A stretch of 64,000 nt of DNA from Bacteroidota bacterium. GTDB lineage: Bacteria; Bacteroidota; Bacteroidia; Chitinophagales; Chitinophagaceae. Shown here piece by piece: positions 27,711 through 37,634 of this stretch. Location of the stretch: NCBI GenBank assembly GCA_013289015.1, contig JABDAV010000001.1, forward strand, positions 1 through 64,000, given 5' to 3'. The notes under the pieces are model-generated. The model was not told the origin of the DNA, searched no databases, and saw nothing but the letters and a program-made list of their open reading frames with translations. The first letter of the stretch is position 1; each line of letters begins with the position of its first letter. Made by a program: the position numbers and the translations under genes.

Positions 27711-30503
27711 ATGCATAAAAACTTTACGCTGTTTTTTTGCTCTTTATTGTTGTTTATAGTAACCGCTTCAGCACAAAAGGCAACTCTTAAAGGCATTATT
27801 GAAGATACATCGGCCCATGTACAATTGGTAAATACTACCATCAGCCTTTTAAGAAGCAAAGATTCTACGCTATATAAATTTACACGCAGTAAAGAAGGCG
27901 GCTTGTTTGAAATGAACGGGCTTGATACCGGCAAATATGTGCTGATGATAAATCACAGCAGGTATGCCGATTATTTTGACACATTAAGTTTGCAGCTAAA
28001 TGAAACAAAAGATATTGGCAAAGTGATGATGACACTTGAAGCAAATCTTTTGGCAGATGTTACGGTGCGTACACAGATCGCGGCTATGCGCATGAAAGGC
28101 GACACGCTTGAATATGCTGCCGATAGTTTTCACGTGCGCCAAGGAGCAACCGTTGAAGACCTGCTGAAAAATTTGCCCGGTATCCAGGTTGATAAGAACG
28201 GGCACATCACTGCACAGGGCGAAGAGGTAAAAAAAGTATTGGTTGACGGAGAAGAATTCTTTAGCGATGACCCTACAGTTGCAACGCAGAATCTGCAGGC
28301 GGATGCTGTAAAATCTGTGCAGGTATTTGATAAAAAAAGTGACCAGTCAGAATTCACGGGTATTGATGACGGCACCAAAACCAAGACCATTAATCTTAAA
28401 CTGAAAGACGATAAGAAGAATGGTCATTTTGGAAAAGTTGATGCCGGCGGCGGCAATGATGACAGTTGGAATAATACTGCCATGATGAATGATTTTCATG
28501 GTAAGAAAAAAGTTTCGGGTTATGGCATTATGAGCAGTAGCGGCAAAACAGGATTGGGCTGGGACGAACAAAGCAACTATGGTTCCGGCGATAATGGCAC
28601 TGAAATGAGTGATGATTTTGGTGGCGTGGTTTTTTTTGGTGATGGCGGCGGCGATGAGTTTTCAAACGGTAATTATTATGGGCAGGGCATTCCTAAAGCA
28701 TGGGCTGCAGGCTTAAACTTCGCTAACAAGTATAATGATGATAAACAAAGTTTAAACGGCAGCTATCGCTTTAATAAAATATCTTCTGTTACAGACGGAA
28801 GCATTATTTCACAATCTATTTTACCCGATAGTTTATTTTATAATACCGAAACCTCAAATACTTTTAGCAGCAGGTGGCGTCATTCGCTCAACGGAATTTA
28901 TGAACAGCAGTTCGATAGCAGCTTCTCTTTAAAACTTACTGCAAAAGGTTATCTTGGTCATACATCGGGTTACAGCGATTATAACAACCAATCGCTTGAT
29001 GCAGATCATGCACTTGTAAACCAGAGCCTGCGTAATACAAGTTCAAACGGAGATAATTCTAATCTTAACGCAAATCTTTTATTACGTAAAAAATTTAAAA
29101 AGCAGGGAAGAACGCTTGCGTTGAACATCAGCAATATCTACAATGGTTACAATACAGACGGGTTTTTATACTCGCTGAATTCTTTTTATTCCAAAGGCAG
29201 TTTGCTTTACCAGGATACGACTGACCAGGAGAAAAAAAATGATGCAGCTGTAAATATGCTTAATGCGAAGATTACTTACACAGAGCCGGTTGTAAAAAAT
29301 TTATTTGCAGAAATCAATTATGCATATCGCCTCAGTACAAGTAATTCAGAACAGCTTTCTTACAATAAAACTGCTGATGAAAAATACACTGAATTAGATA
29401 CTTTGTTCAGTACACGTTACAAGTTTGATGTTACAACAAATACCGGCGGCGTTGCTTTAAAATATAACAGCAAGAAAATGACCTTTGGTGCAGGTACAGA
29501 TATTGCTTCAACCAATTTTGATCAGAAGGATAATTTGAGAGATACTTTGTTTCAGCGTGACTATATCAATTTTTTTCCACGTGCAAACTTTGCTTATAAA
29601 TTCAATCAGACTACAAGAGTATCTTTTTCTTATAACGGAAGCACGCAGCAACCTTCCATTACACAGATATCTCCTGTTGCAGATAATACAAACCCGCTGA
29701 TCATTACAATTGGAAATCCTCTTTTAAAGCAGCAGTTCTCACACAACATAAACATTAGCGCAAACAGCTTTAAGGTACTTAAACAACGTGGATTTTTTCT
29801 TTGGGGAAGCCTGAACGTAACTGACAACGCAATTGTTACAAACCAATACACAACAACCAACGGCATTACAACATACACTTATGTAAATGCAAATGGAAAC
29901 TATAACGCGTATGCAAATTTGAATTACTTTATGAAATTCAGTAAGGCAGATTTTAACCTTAACTGGGGATTAGGTTACAACAGCAGTCAGTATAGCAATT
30001 TTGTAAACAAGGAAAGGAACGAAACAAAAAATTATGCACCCGGCATCCAACTGGGATTTAATAAAGCAAAAGAGAAAAAATATAGTATTAATTATTACGG
30101 AAACATTAATTACAATATATCAACTTCATCAATCAATGAAGAGCTGCAAACAAAATACTGGAGCCAGTCGCACAATCTTGATTTTACCGTTTATTTAATG
30201 AAGAAATATGAATTAAATAATTCAGTGAATGCGAGCTTAACGCAAAAGACTGCAACATTTAATACCGATAATAATATTGTTATCTGGAATGCATACATAG
30301 GCAGAAAACTTTTAAAGAATGATAAAGGCCTGCTGAAATTTTCAGTGAATGATATTCTTAACCAAAACAAAGGTTACAGCCGCAGTATTCAAACCAACGT
30401 TATTACAGAAACAAATTATAATACCATCAAGCGTTATTTCATGCTGAGCTTTGTATGGAATTTTTCAAAAACAGCAGCAGGAATGCCAGCGCCTGGTCAA
30501 TGA
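27711..30503 (+). CDS. Outer membrane beta-barrel protein (TonB-dependent receptor-like, carboxypeptidase-regulatory N-term)
   Basis: 'ATLKGIIEDTSAHVQLVNTTISLL', plug-like 'GATVEDLLKNLPGIQVDKNGHITAQGEEVKKVLVDGEEFFSDDPTVATQNLQADAVKSVQVFDKKSD', long beta-barrel. Confidence 0.9.
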   Translation: MHKNFTLFFCSLLLFIVTASAQKATLKGIIEDTSAHVQLVNTTISLLRSKDSTLYKFTRSKEGGLFEMNGLDTGKYVLMINHSRYADYFDTLSLQLNETKDIGKVMMTLEANLLADVTVRTQIAAMRMKGDTLEYAADSFHVRQGATVEDLLKNLPGIQVDKNGHITAQGEEVKKVLVDGEEFFSDDPTVATQNLQADAVKSVQVFDKKSDQSEFTGIDDGTKTKTINLKLKDDKKNGHFGKVDAGGGNDDSWNNTAMMNDFHGKKKVSGYGIMSSSGKTGLGWDEQSNYGSGDNGTEMSDDFGGVVFFGDGGGDEFSNGNYYGQGIPKAWAAGLNFANKYNDDKQSLNGSYRFNKISSVTDGSIISQSILPDSLFYNTETSNTFSSRWRHSLNGIYEQQFDSSFSLKLTAKGYLGHTSGYSDYNNQSLDADHALVNQSLRNTSSNGDNSNLNANLLLRKKFKKQGRTLALNISNIYNGYNTDGFLYSLNSFYSKGSLLYQDTTDQEKKNDAAVNMLNAKITYTEPVVKNLFAEINYAYRLSTSNSEQLSYNKTADEKYTELDTLFSTRYKFDVTTNTGGVALKYNSKKMTFGAGTDIASTNFDQKDNLRDTLFQRDYINFFPRANFAYKFNQTTRVSFSYNGSTQQPSITQISPVADNTNPLIITIGNPLLKQQFSHNINISANSFKVLKQRGFFLWGSLNVTDNAIVTNQYTTTNGITTYTYVNANGNYNAYANLNYFMKFSKADFNLNWGLGYNSSQYSNFVNKERNETKNYAPGIQLGFNKAKEKKYSINYYGNINYNISTSSINEELQTKYWSQSHNLDFTVYLMKKYELNNSVNASLTQKTATFNTDNNIVIWNAYIGRKLLKNDKGLLKFSVNDILNQNKGYSRSIQTNVITETNYNTIKRYFMLSFVWNFSKTAAGMPAPGQ

Positions 30504-30548
30504 TAATTTAATCATTTACATGCTTACAGTTTGAAAGTAAAATCATTT

Positions 30549-31316
30549 ATGAAAAAATATATTATTCTTTTTTTCTGCTCACTGTTTACAGTTTGCAGTT
30601 CACTGTTATCGCAGGATATTTTTATTTCAAAAGGGAAAATAGAATTTGAAAAAAGAGTAAATATTTACCGCAATCTTGAAGATGAACAAAACAGTGAAGA
30701 CGGAGGGTTTGATTGGATAACCGAATTAAAAAAACAATTGCCTGAATGGAATACTACTTACTTCAATTTATCTTTTGATGGTGATAAAACTTTATACCAG
30801 CCCGGGCGTGAATCAACGCAACCGCAAAAAGTTCCTTTATGGTATCAAGGTCCTGCAGAAGATAATATTGTGTATTGTGATTTAAATGCTGATAAAACCA
30901 TCTCGCAAAAAACAGTGTATGAATCTACTTTTTTAATACAGGATAGCTTGCGCAAAGCAAAATGGAAGATCACCAATGATACGCGTGAGATTGCAGGTTT
31001 TAAGTGCCGCAAAGCAACAACTATTATTAATGACTCTGTTTTTGTGGTTGCATTTTATACTGATCAAATCACTACGAATGGCGGCCCTGAATCATTTAAT
31101 GAATTACCCGGAATGATATTAGGTCTTGTTGTGCCTCGCTTGCATACAACATGGTATGCTACTAAAGTTGAGTTAACAGAACCTGTACCTGCAGAACTTG
31201 CACCACCTGCAAAAGGTAAAAAAGCAAACAATGAACAACTGGTAGAAAAATTAAAATCAAGCATGAAAGATTGGGGCAAGTATGGCCAGCGTGCGCAATG
31301 GGGAATAATGTTATAA
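30549..31316 (+). CDS. GLPGLI family protein
   Basis: 'KWKITNDTREIAGFKCRKATTII', 'ESFNELPGMILGL'; immediately downstream of the OM barrel protein, a typical arrangement; ORF extends to a TTG at 30531. Confidence 0.85.
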   Translation: MKKYIILFFCSLFTVCSSLLSQDIFISKGKIEFEKRVNIYRNLEDEQNSEDGGFDWITELKKQLPEWNTTYFNLSFDGDKTLYQPGRESTQPQKVPLWYQGPAEDNIVYCDLNADKTISQKTVYESTFLIQDSLRKAKWKITNDTREIAGFKCRKATTIINDSVFVVAFYTDQITTNGGPESFNELPGMILGLVVPRLHTTWYATKVELTEPVPAELAPPAKGKKANNEQLVEKLKSSMKDWGKYGQRAQWGIML

Positions 31317-31456
31317 ATATTTCTGCAATCACACTGATGAATATTTTTTATTATAACAGTTATAAAAAATCTTCTGCTGCATTATAGTTAATACAAACTT
31401 TCCAAAAGGCGCAAGCTATATAGTTTTTACATTGTTACTTTGCTGAAAAAGATTGC

Positions 31457-32593
31457 ATGCGAATAGGTATTGTTTGTTATCCCACTTATGGTGGCAGCGG
31501 TGTTTTAGCTACAGAATTGGGAAAGGCTCTTGCAGATAAAGGTCACCAGGTTCATTTTATTACTTATCAGCAGCCTGTACGGTTAGATGTTTTTAGTGCA
31601 AATATTTTTTATCATGAAGTAAGTGTGCCTTCTTATCCTTTGTTTGATTATCCTCCGTATGAACTCGCATTGGCAAGTACAATGGTTGATGTGATACTGA
31701 ACCATGATCTGGATCTTTTGCATGTGCATTATGCTATTCCGCATGCATCAGCAGCATATATGGCAAAACAGATCTTATTAAAGAAAGGACGAAGCATTCC
31801 TGTTATAACAACCTTGCACGGAACCGACATTACATTAGTGGGGAGGGATAAGACCTATGAACCTGTTGTAACTTTTTCCATTAATGAGAGCGATGCAATA
31901 ACCGCTGTGTCGCAAAACTTAAAAGAAGAAACATACCGTTCATTTGCCATCGAAAAAGATATACAGGTTATTGAGAACTTTGTTGATAATTCACGCTATA
32001 ATAAAAAACCAATTGATGCATTCAGAAAAGTAATTGCACCCAACAATGAAAAGATATTAATTCATGCTTCCAACTTCAGAAAAATAAAAAGGGTAGGAGA
32101 TGTAATAAAAATATTTACGAATGTGCGTGAACAAATGCCTGCAAGATTATTGCTTGTGGGCGATGGGCCTGAAAGACGCAGTATGGAAGATCTTGCACGT
32201 AAATTACAAGTGCAGGATGACGTTCGTTTTTTGGGCAAACAGGAACAGATAGAAGAAATATTATTGGTGTCTGATCTTTTTATTTTACCGAGCGAATATG
32301 AAAGCTTCGGTCTTGCGGCAATGGAAGCAATGGCTGCCAATGTTCCTGTAATAAGTTCTGATGCAGGTGGTTTGCCTGAAATAAACATTAATGGTAAAAC
32401 CGGTTATATGGCTCCTGTCGGCGATGTTAAAACTATGAGTGAGCAAGCCATTCATATTTTATCCGATGATAATTTATTGCAGCAATTCAGGGTAAATGCA
32501 AAAGAACAGGCAATGAAATTTGATCTGCACAATATTGTTCCTGAATACGAAAAATTATACAGCCGTTTTTGCAGAATGGTTTGCGAAGTGTAG
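31457..32593 (+). CDS. bshA: N-acetyl-alpha-D-glucosaminyl L-malate synthase BshA (GT4)
   Basis: 'MRIGIVCYPTYGGSGVLATELGKALADKGHQVHFITYQQPVRL', 'HVHYAIPHASAAYMAKQIL', 'TLHGTDITLVG', 'PSEYESFGLAAMEAMA'. Confidence 0.95.
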   Translation: MRIGIVCYPTYGGSGVLATELGKALADKGHQVHFITYQQPVRLDVFSANIFYHEVSVPSYPLFDYPPYELALASTMVDVILNHDLDLLHVHYAIPHASAAYMAKQILLKKGRSIPVITTLHGTDITLVGRDKTYEPVVTFSINESDAITAVSQNLKEETYRSFAIEKDIQVIENFVDNSRYNKKPIDAFRKVIAPNNEKILIHASNFRKIKRVGDVIKIFTNVREQMPARLLLVGDGPERRSMEDLARKLQVQDDVRFLGKQEQIEEILLVSDLFILPSEYESFGLAAMEAMAANVPVISSDAGGLPEININGKTGYMAPVGDVKTMSEQAIHILSDDNLLQQFRVNAKEQAMKFDLHNIVPEYEKLYSRFCRMVCEV

Positions 32594-32692
32594 TAAATTT
32601 TTGGTGACCAGCAGTTGTAAAGATGGCATCGTTCCTTGCGTCGCAACACTGCATCTTCAACAAGGCTATTCGGCAGTAATTTATAAACGCTT

Positions 32693-33826
32693 CTATTTAT
32701 TCATTATCTCTTCTGCAAGGCCAAAACTCAACGTCATTCCTGCACCGCCAATTCCGTTAACGATCGTTACTCCTTGTTGCGGATGATGAATGAATTCGGT
32801 TGCAGCATTAGTCATTTTCGGGTAAATGCCATGCCAGCTTTGTATCATCTGCCAATTCTTAAACAACGCGAATTTTTTAAGATAATCGATTATCAATTGA
32901 TTGATGAATTGTTTATCGAAAGGATCAAACACCAAACCATATTCATGGCTGTCGCCGATGGTTAATTCGCCTGTTTCATTTTGTGAGACCATTACATGAA
33001 TGCCCCATTTTAAATAATCAGGCATTGTTTCGCTGTACAATTTCTTTAGTGCAGGCAATGATGATGCTACTTCAAAAGATTTATAATGTGTAAGTGATAA
33101 CCCGCCGCACAATGCAGGCCCGATGCGGAAATCATTTTCCTGCGCCACCAAACGCATCATTTGCAGTTTACATTTTGTAAAATTGTTTGCTGCAAATATT
33201 TCAGGATATAAAGTTTCAAAATCAGCGCCGCTGCAAACATATATCTCATCAGCCTGCCAGCTTTGTTCACCGCTGCTTACATGCGGATGATCAATAAAAT
33301 TGATGGCCGTATTGAACTTAAATTCAACACCATACTTTTCTGTGAGATAAACAGGAAGTTTTTCAATAGCGACACGCGCTTCAACAATCATATCATCTTT
33401 GCTATATAAAGAGCCTAAAAGATCTTTCTGGTTTGCTGCCTGAGTTTTTTTCAGCGTTTCATCTTTGGTCAGAATTTTTACAGGCCTGCTATTTTTATTC
33501 ACTTCGGCAAACTCCCGCATCACGTTAAGTTCAGCATTGCTGTAAGCAAGATGCAAGCTTCCAACTTCATCAAACCATAGACCTGCATCTTTACACACTT
33601 CTTTCCATATTGATTTTGAACGAAGTGCCCTTTCATACAACAAACCATTTGGCTGACCAACAGGCCATATCATTCCAAAATTTCTTATTGATGCACCCAC
33701 ACATTTTTCATTTCTTTCAAATACTGTTACCTTATAACCACGAACGGCAAGGCTTCTTGCTGTTGACAGTCCTAAAATTCCTGCACCGATTACAATTGCG
33801 TTTTTATGCGGCATGAGTGGTAACAT
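32693..33826 (-). CDS. FAD-dependent oxidoreductase, TIGR03364-like (phosphonate-associated)
   Basis: 'IVIGAGILGLSTARSLAVRGYKVTVFERNEKCVGASIRNFGMIWPVGQPNG...RALRSKSIWKEV'; adjacent to PhnX-like and PhnZ-like genes. Start may be 33814 (MPHKN). Confidence 0.85.
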   Translation of the reverse strand: MLPLMPHKNAIVIGAGILGLSTARSLAVRGYKVTVFERNEKCVGASIRNFGMIWPVGQPNGLLYERALRSKSIWKEVCKDAGLWFDEVGSLHLAYSNAELNVMREFAEVNKNSRPVKILTKDETLKKTQAANQKDLLGSLYSKDDMIVEARVAIEKLPVYLTEKYGVEFKFNTAINFIDHPHVSSGEQSWQADEIYVCSGADFETLYPEIFAANNFTKCKLQMMRLVAQENDFRIGPALCGGLSLTHYKSFEVASSLPALKKLYSETMPDYLKWGIHVMVSQNETGELTIGDSHEYGLVFDPFDKQFINQLIIDYLKKFALFKNWQMIQSWHGIYPKMTNAATEFIHHPQQGVTIVNGIGGAGMTLSFGLAEEIMNK

Positions 33827-35123
33827 TTAAGGATGGTGATAATCCAAAAAGCGCTTTATGTTTTCTTTGAAAATAAATGGCAGATATAACAGTGCCTGCA
33901 ATACCGATTATTGTTACAGTAAAAACTGCACGAATAAAAAATTCTGTCCAGGATAATTGCACACCAGCGAATTCTTTTATAAATAAGATGAGCACGCTGC
34001 CTAAATAACCAAACGCATCAGAGATATACATTATAAAACCAACATTGCTTTGTACTTTATATGTTGCGATCATGCGTTCGAAGTACAATGCATTGAATGG
34101 AACATAACTTATATACAAACCTGTTCCGATCAATATCATCCACCAGACCGGGTTAATTATTTTGTTTATAAAAAGCAATGTTGCAATGAGCGCAATTACA
34201 TAACCACTTATTATAATAATGTGATTCAACATAAAAGCACGCAGATTATTTTTTACAATAATCAGCAGGCTCATACATAAAAGCACCATAACAGAAACAG
34301 GCGTTTCTGTTATGGTGAAAATATCAGGATTATTGCCATAACCTAATTCAGTATATAATTCATTTGAAAAATTATCGCGAAAATCTCTGAGTATTGTCAG
34401 CAATACATAAGTGGTTACAATTACAATAATACCGGGTAAAAAAAGGCTGATAAAATTTTTACGTTCTTCTTTTGTCATGGGCTTTCTTATGTTCCGGTGC
34501 TGTATGTCTTTTTCCGTTGGAGGAGGCATTTGATTTAACAACCACGTAAACAAAAACAAGGGAATTAAAAAAAATGAGCCGGTAACAAAAGGCATCCAAA
34601 ACTGGTTCACATGATCATTCACTATCAAATTTTTACCGATCGTTTTTACAGCGCCGGAAGAAAAAATAAAACTTACCGATAGTACTGCGCCCATGAATTC
34701 TGTTGCTCTTCTTCCTTCAAGATAACTGAACACCAGGCCCCATATCATGCCTAACGGAAATCCGTTCAGCAATAAAAAAATAATATTATAAGGTGATGGT
34801 GTTATTGCAAAAAAGAAAAGTGTTATCCATGCAAAAACTATCAATACAATAATAGTGTTTGCTCTTTTATTTAATTGCATGCCAGCTATAAAACGAATGC
34901 CATAAAATTTACTCAGCATATATCCAAGGAGCTGAGCTGAAACAAGCCAGACCTTGTAATCTATTTTTAAAAAATATATTCCTTCAAAACCAACAGCAGT
35001 AAAAGGTTTTCGAAAAGCATACATGCAGAAATACACACAAAAAGAACACACTGCCGCATAGATGCTGATGAACCATGCAGGCATTTGTTCCAGCTTATTC
35101 TTCCATGTTTTTGAAATGAACAT
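33804..35123 (-). CDS. DUF5690-like / MFS-type transporter
   Basis: ~12 hydrophobic segments, 'SFCVYFCMYAFRKPFTAVGFEG', 'NGFPLGMIWGLVFSYLEGRRATEFMGAVLSVSFI'. Confidence 0.8.
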   Translation of the reverse strand: MFISKTWKNKLEQMPAWFISIYAAVCSFCVYFCMYAFRKPFTAVGFEGIYFLKIDYKVWLVSAQLLGYMLSKFYGIRFIAGMQLNKRANTIIVLIVFAWITLFFFAITPSPYNIIFLLLNGFPLGMIWGLVFSYLEGRRATEFMGAVLSVSFIFSSGAVKTIGKNLIVNDHVNQFWMPFVTGSFFLIPLFLFTWLLNQMPPPTEKDIQHRNIRKPMTKEERKNFISLFLPGIIVIVTTYVLLTILRDFRDNFSNELYTELGYGNNPDIFTITETPVSVMVLLCMSLLIIVKNNLRAFMLNHIIIISGYVIALIATLLFINKIINPVWWMILIGTGLYISYVPFNALYFERMIATYKVQSNVGFIMYISDAFGYLGSVLILFIKEFAGVQLSWTEFFIRAVFTVTIIGIAGTVISAIYFQRKHKALFGLSPSLNVTTHAA

Positions 35124-35141
35124 TTAGTGAATGTTAAGATT

Positions 35142-35201
35142 GGAATTAGGAATTAGGAATTTGTCTGCATAGAACCGGAGTATTTACCAATTCCTAATTC
35201 C
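35142..35201. repeat. Intra-operon inverted repeat
   Basis: ggaattaggaatt (35142-35154) and aattcctaattcc (35189-35201), perfect 13-bp inverted pair; left arm is itself tandem (ggaattaggaattagg). Confidence 0.7.
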
Positions 35202-35211
35202 AAATTCCCGG

Positions 35212-35901
35212 TTACAATAAGCCAGGCAATTCTTTCAAACTATCAATAATATAATCCGGACGATATAATTCCAGTTGTTCTTTTGTATAAGATTTGCCGG
35301 TTGTAACCGCAATTGTAAGTAAACATTCCGCATTTCTTCCTTCTTTAATATCCACTTCTGTATCGCCAATTTTTATTACTTTTTTTGGATCAGTAACGTT
35401 TGTGCGCCGCATTAATTCCTGTATCATAAAAGGATGTGGCCTTCCTTCAGCTACTTCATCGCTGCTGATAACAAAATCAACCAAACCATTTTTCATCCAA
35501 CCTAAATGTTCAATGATCACATTGGTGATATTGCTGAAAAAACCTGTATCCAAACCGATCTTTATATTGTTGTTTCTTAAAAATGAAAAGGTCTCTTCCG
35601 CATAAGGCATTGCTTCAAGTTCGCCTGAATTTTTATAATAGCTGATCATGTTATCAATAAAAAATTCATGCATTTGATTGATGTAATCTTCTGTGATAAC
35701 AGATTTATCAGGCGCAAATTCTTCGAGCAACGTGCGGATCGCATCTGTCTTTTTATAGCCCATAACAGTTGCAATTTTTTCAGAAGGCACGATATAATTC
35801 TTCTCGCTAAAAGTTTGCGCGAAGGCTTGTGTAATTTCTCCTTTGTCTTTTACAGTAGTGCCCGAGACATCAAATATGGCAAGTTCAATTGTATGCTTCA
35901 T
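35212..35901 (-). CDS. Phosphonatase-like HAD hydrolase (TIGR03351/PhnX-like)
   Basis: 'IFDVSGTTVKD' (DxSGTT, not DxDxT), cap 'VMGYKKTDAIRTLLEE' (aligns with the PhnX Schiff-base Lys region), 'EGRPHPFMIQELMRR', 'KIGDTEVDIKEG'. Confidence 0.85.
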   Translation of the reverse strand: MKHTIELAIFDVSGTTVKDKGEITQAFAQTFSEKNYIVPSEKIATVMGYKKTDAIRTLLEEFAPDKSVITEDYINQMHEFFIDNMISYYKNSGELEAMPYAEETFSFLRNNNIKIGLDTGFFSNITNVIIEHLGWMKNGLVDFVISSDEVAEGRPHPFMIQELMRRTNVTDPKKVIKIGDTEVDIKEGRNAECLLTIAVTTGKSYTKEQLELYRPDYIIDSLKELPGLL

Positions 35902-36479
35902 TTATAGCTTTCTTTTAAATGTTCTTTTATCAGTGTTTTAAAATGCAAAAGTGGCAACAGCACTGCATCACGTTGTTTTGCCTTTTCATCCCAAAGCCGC
36001 ACTTTAATAATATCGTCAAAAAAAGGATGTTGTTCAAACATCAGTATTTCTGATGCATGCATTGGGCCACCCTGCCATTGCAACGTCTGTAAACTTGCTT
36101 CTGATAATTTTGACTGGTATGTTTCATCAACAGCAACGAGATAACGTTTGGCATTTACATGATTTTCCACCATTGCGCAAATACGTTTTGAAAAACCTTT
36201 CTCTTTCAGGTATTGCGCGCCAAGGCCTTCATGGTTTATCACGCCATACTTACCCATTTCTTCTGTATGTTCAATATGTTTGAGTAAATGCCCGATGTCA
36301 TGCAGGAATGAACCCAGCACCAGCTCTTCATCTTCGCCTTGTGCCATTGCTTCCATAGCGCATTGTATCATATGCGATGTTTGCGAAACAGGTTCGCCAT
36401 CATAATCTTCATCACCATATTTTTCAAACAGTTCTATTATTTCATTGGTGACTTGTTTGTTCGATCTTTCAATATTCAT
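35898..36479 (-). CDS. PhnZ-like HD-domain phosphonate oxygenase family protein (TIGR03276-like)
   Basis: 'YDGEPVSQTSHMIQCAMEAMAQGEDEELVLGSFLHDIGHLL...GVINHEGLGAQYLKEKGF...VENHVNAKRYL'. Confidence 0.85.
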   Translation of the reverse strand: MNIERSNKQVTNEIIELFEKYGDEDYDGEPVSQTSHMIQCAMEAMAQGEDEELVLGSFLHDIGHLLKHIEHTEEMGKYGVINHEGLGAQYLKEKGFSKRICAMVENHVNAKRYLVAVDETYQSKLSEASLQTLQWQGGPMHASEILMFEQHPFFDDIIKVRLWDEKAKQRDAVLLPLLHFKTLIKEHLKESYK

Positions 36480-36484
36480 AAAAA

Positions 36485-37558
36485 TTATTTAGTTATAATT
36501 TGTGCTAAAGGCTGCATTGCCGGATGATCAGGCTTAAAATCAAAACCCAATAAGGCAGCAAAAGTTGATGCAAGTTGTGCCTGGTATAAAGTATTACAAT
36601 CAACTGCTTCACCAATATGCTTTGTGTCCGGGCCAATCGCTGCTATCCATATTTGTCCGGAACCCGGAGTGGTATTCCCATGGGTTGTCCATTTATTATT
36701 AACTCCTCTTCCGTGATCACAGGTTACGATCAACGTTGTTTTGTTTTTATATTCCGGCATACTTTGTAGCATTTTCCATAGATCAGCTATCATATTATCT
36801 TCTGCATGCGCACTTTTTAAATATTGATCGTACAAACCTTCGTGTGCATAATCATCTGTTTCATCAAAAGCGATGTACAATACCCGTGGCTTGTATGCTT
36901 TCAAATATTCACGCGCAGCAAAATAAGTAAGCAGGTCAGGCCGCAGATCAAGCGGCTGGGGAGAAAGCGCTTGTACATCATTCAGAAGTTGCAATTGCGG
37001 ATTATTGAATTGCAATGCATCGTTATTTGAATTTACATAGATGCCACTGCGCCATTTATTCAATATATAAGGAAAACAATCCCATGATGTAAACGCAGCT
37101 ACTTTTCCTTCATAGCCTTTTTGTTTGTTGATGAATTCAAGCACGTTTACGTTTTTATTCCTGATAGTATCGTTTGAATTAACTGCAGAATCAGGATAAC
37201 CCGTAAATATTTCGTTATAACCGGGATAAGAAAACCAGTATGGGTTTGCATTATTTACCGAACAACCTTTTGTTCTGTTGCCATAAAGCTGCCCGTGGCT
37301 TTCGATGGTTGTCCATAAAAAAGAAAAGAGTTTTTTCCTGCGTTCATTAATATCATCACTCCAGAACTTTTTTACGATCGCATCAGAATCCCTCGTAAAT
37401 TTTTTATTAACTATGATGGCAGAATCAACTCCTTTAAACACCTCCTGCCAACGCATTCCATCTAATGTAACAATTACGAGATTTTCAGTTTTATGCTGGG
37501 CAGAGACTGTTTGAATGATCCATAAAAAAACCAAAACTGTTAAGCTTGTTTTTTTCAT
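36485..37558 (-). CDS. Alkaline phosphatase superfamily phosphodiesterase/phosphohydrolase, secreted
   Basis: Signal peptide; 'LVIVTLDGMRWQEVFKGVD', 'NPYWFSYPGYNEIFTGY', 'YIAFDETDDYAHEGLYDQY', 'TLIVTCDHGRG'. Confidence 0.85.
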   Translation of the reverse strand: MKKTSLTVLVFLWIIQTVSAQHKTENLVIVTLDGMRWQEVFKGVDSAIIVNKKFTRDSDAIVKKFWSDDINERRKKLFSFLWTTIESHGQLYGNRTKGCSVNNANPYWFSYPGYNEIFTGYPDSAVNSNDTIRNKNVNVLEFINKQKGYEGKVAAFTSWDCFPYILNKWRSGIYVNSNNDALQFNNPQLQLLNDVQALSPQPLDLRPDLLTYFAAREYLKAYKPRVLYIAFDETDDYAHEGLYDQYLKSAHAEDNMIADLWKMLQSMPEYKNKTTLIVTCDHGRGVNNKWTTHGNTTPGSGQIWIAAIGPDTKHIGEAVDCNTLYQAQLASTFAALLGFDFKPDHPAMQPLAQIITK

Positions 37559-37634
37559 TCTTTAGAATTTTAAACAAGCAATGCATAAACATGCATTGCT
37601 TTGCTTGTTGTATGAGAAATGCCGATATAAAAGA

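Noticed and set aside
27711-31316. OM beta-barrel plus GLPGLI protein pair as novel system
   Set aside because: Recurrent, already recognised Bacteroidota gene pairing
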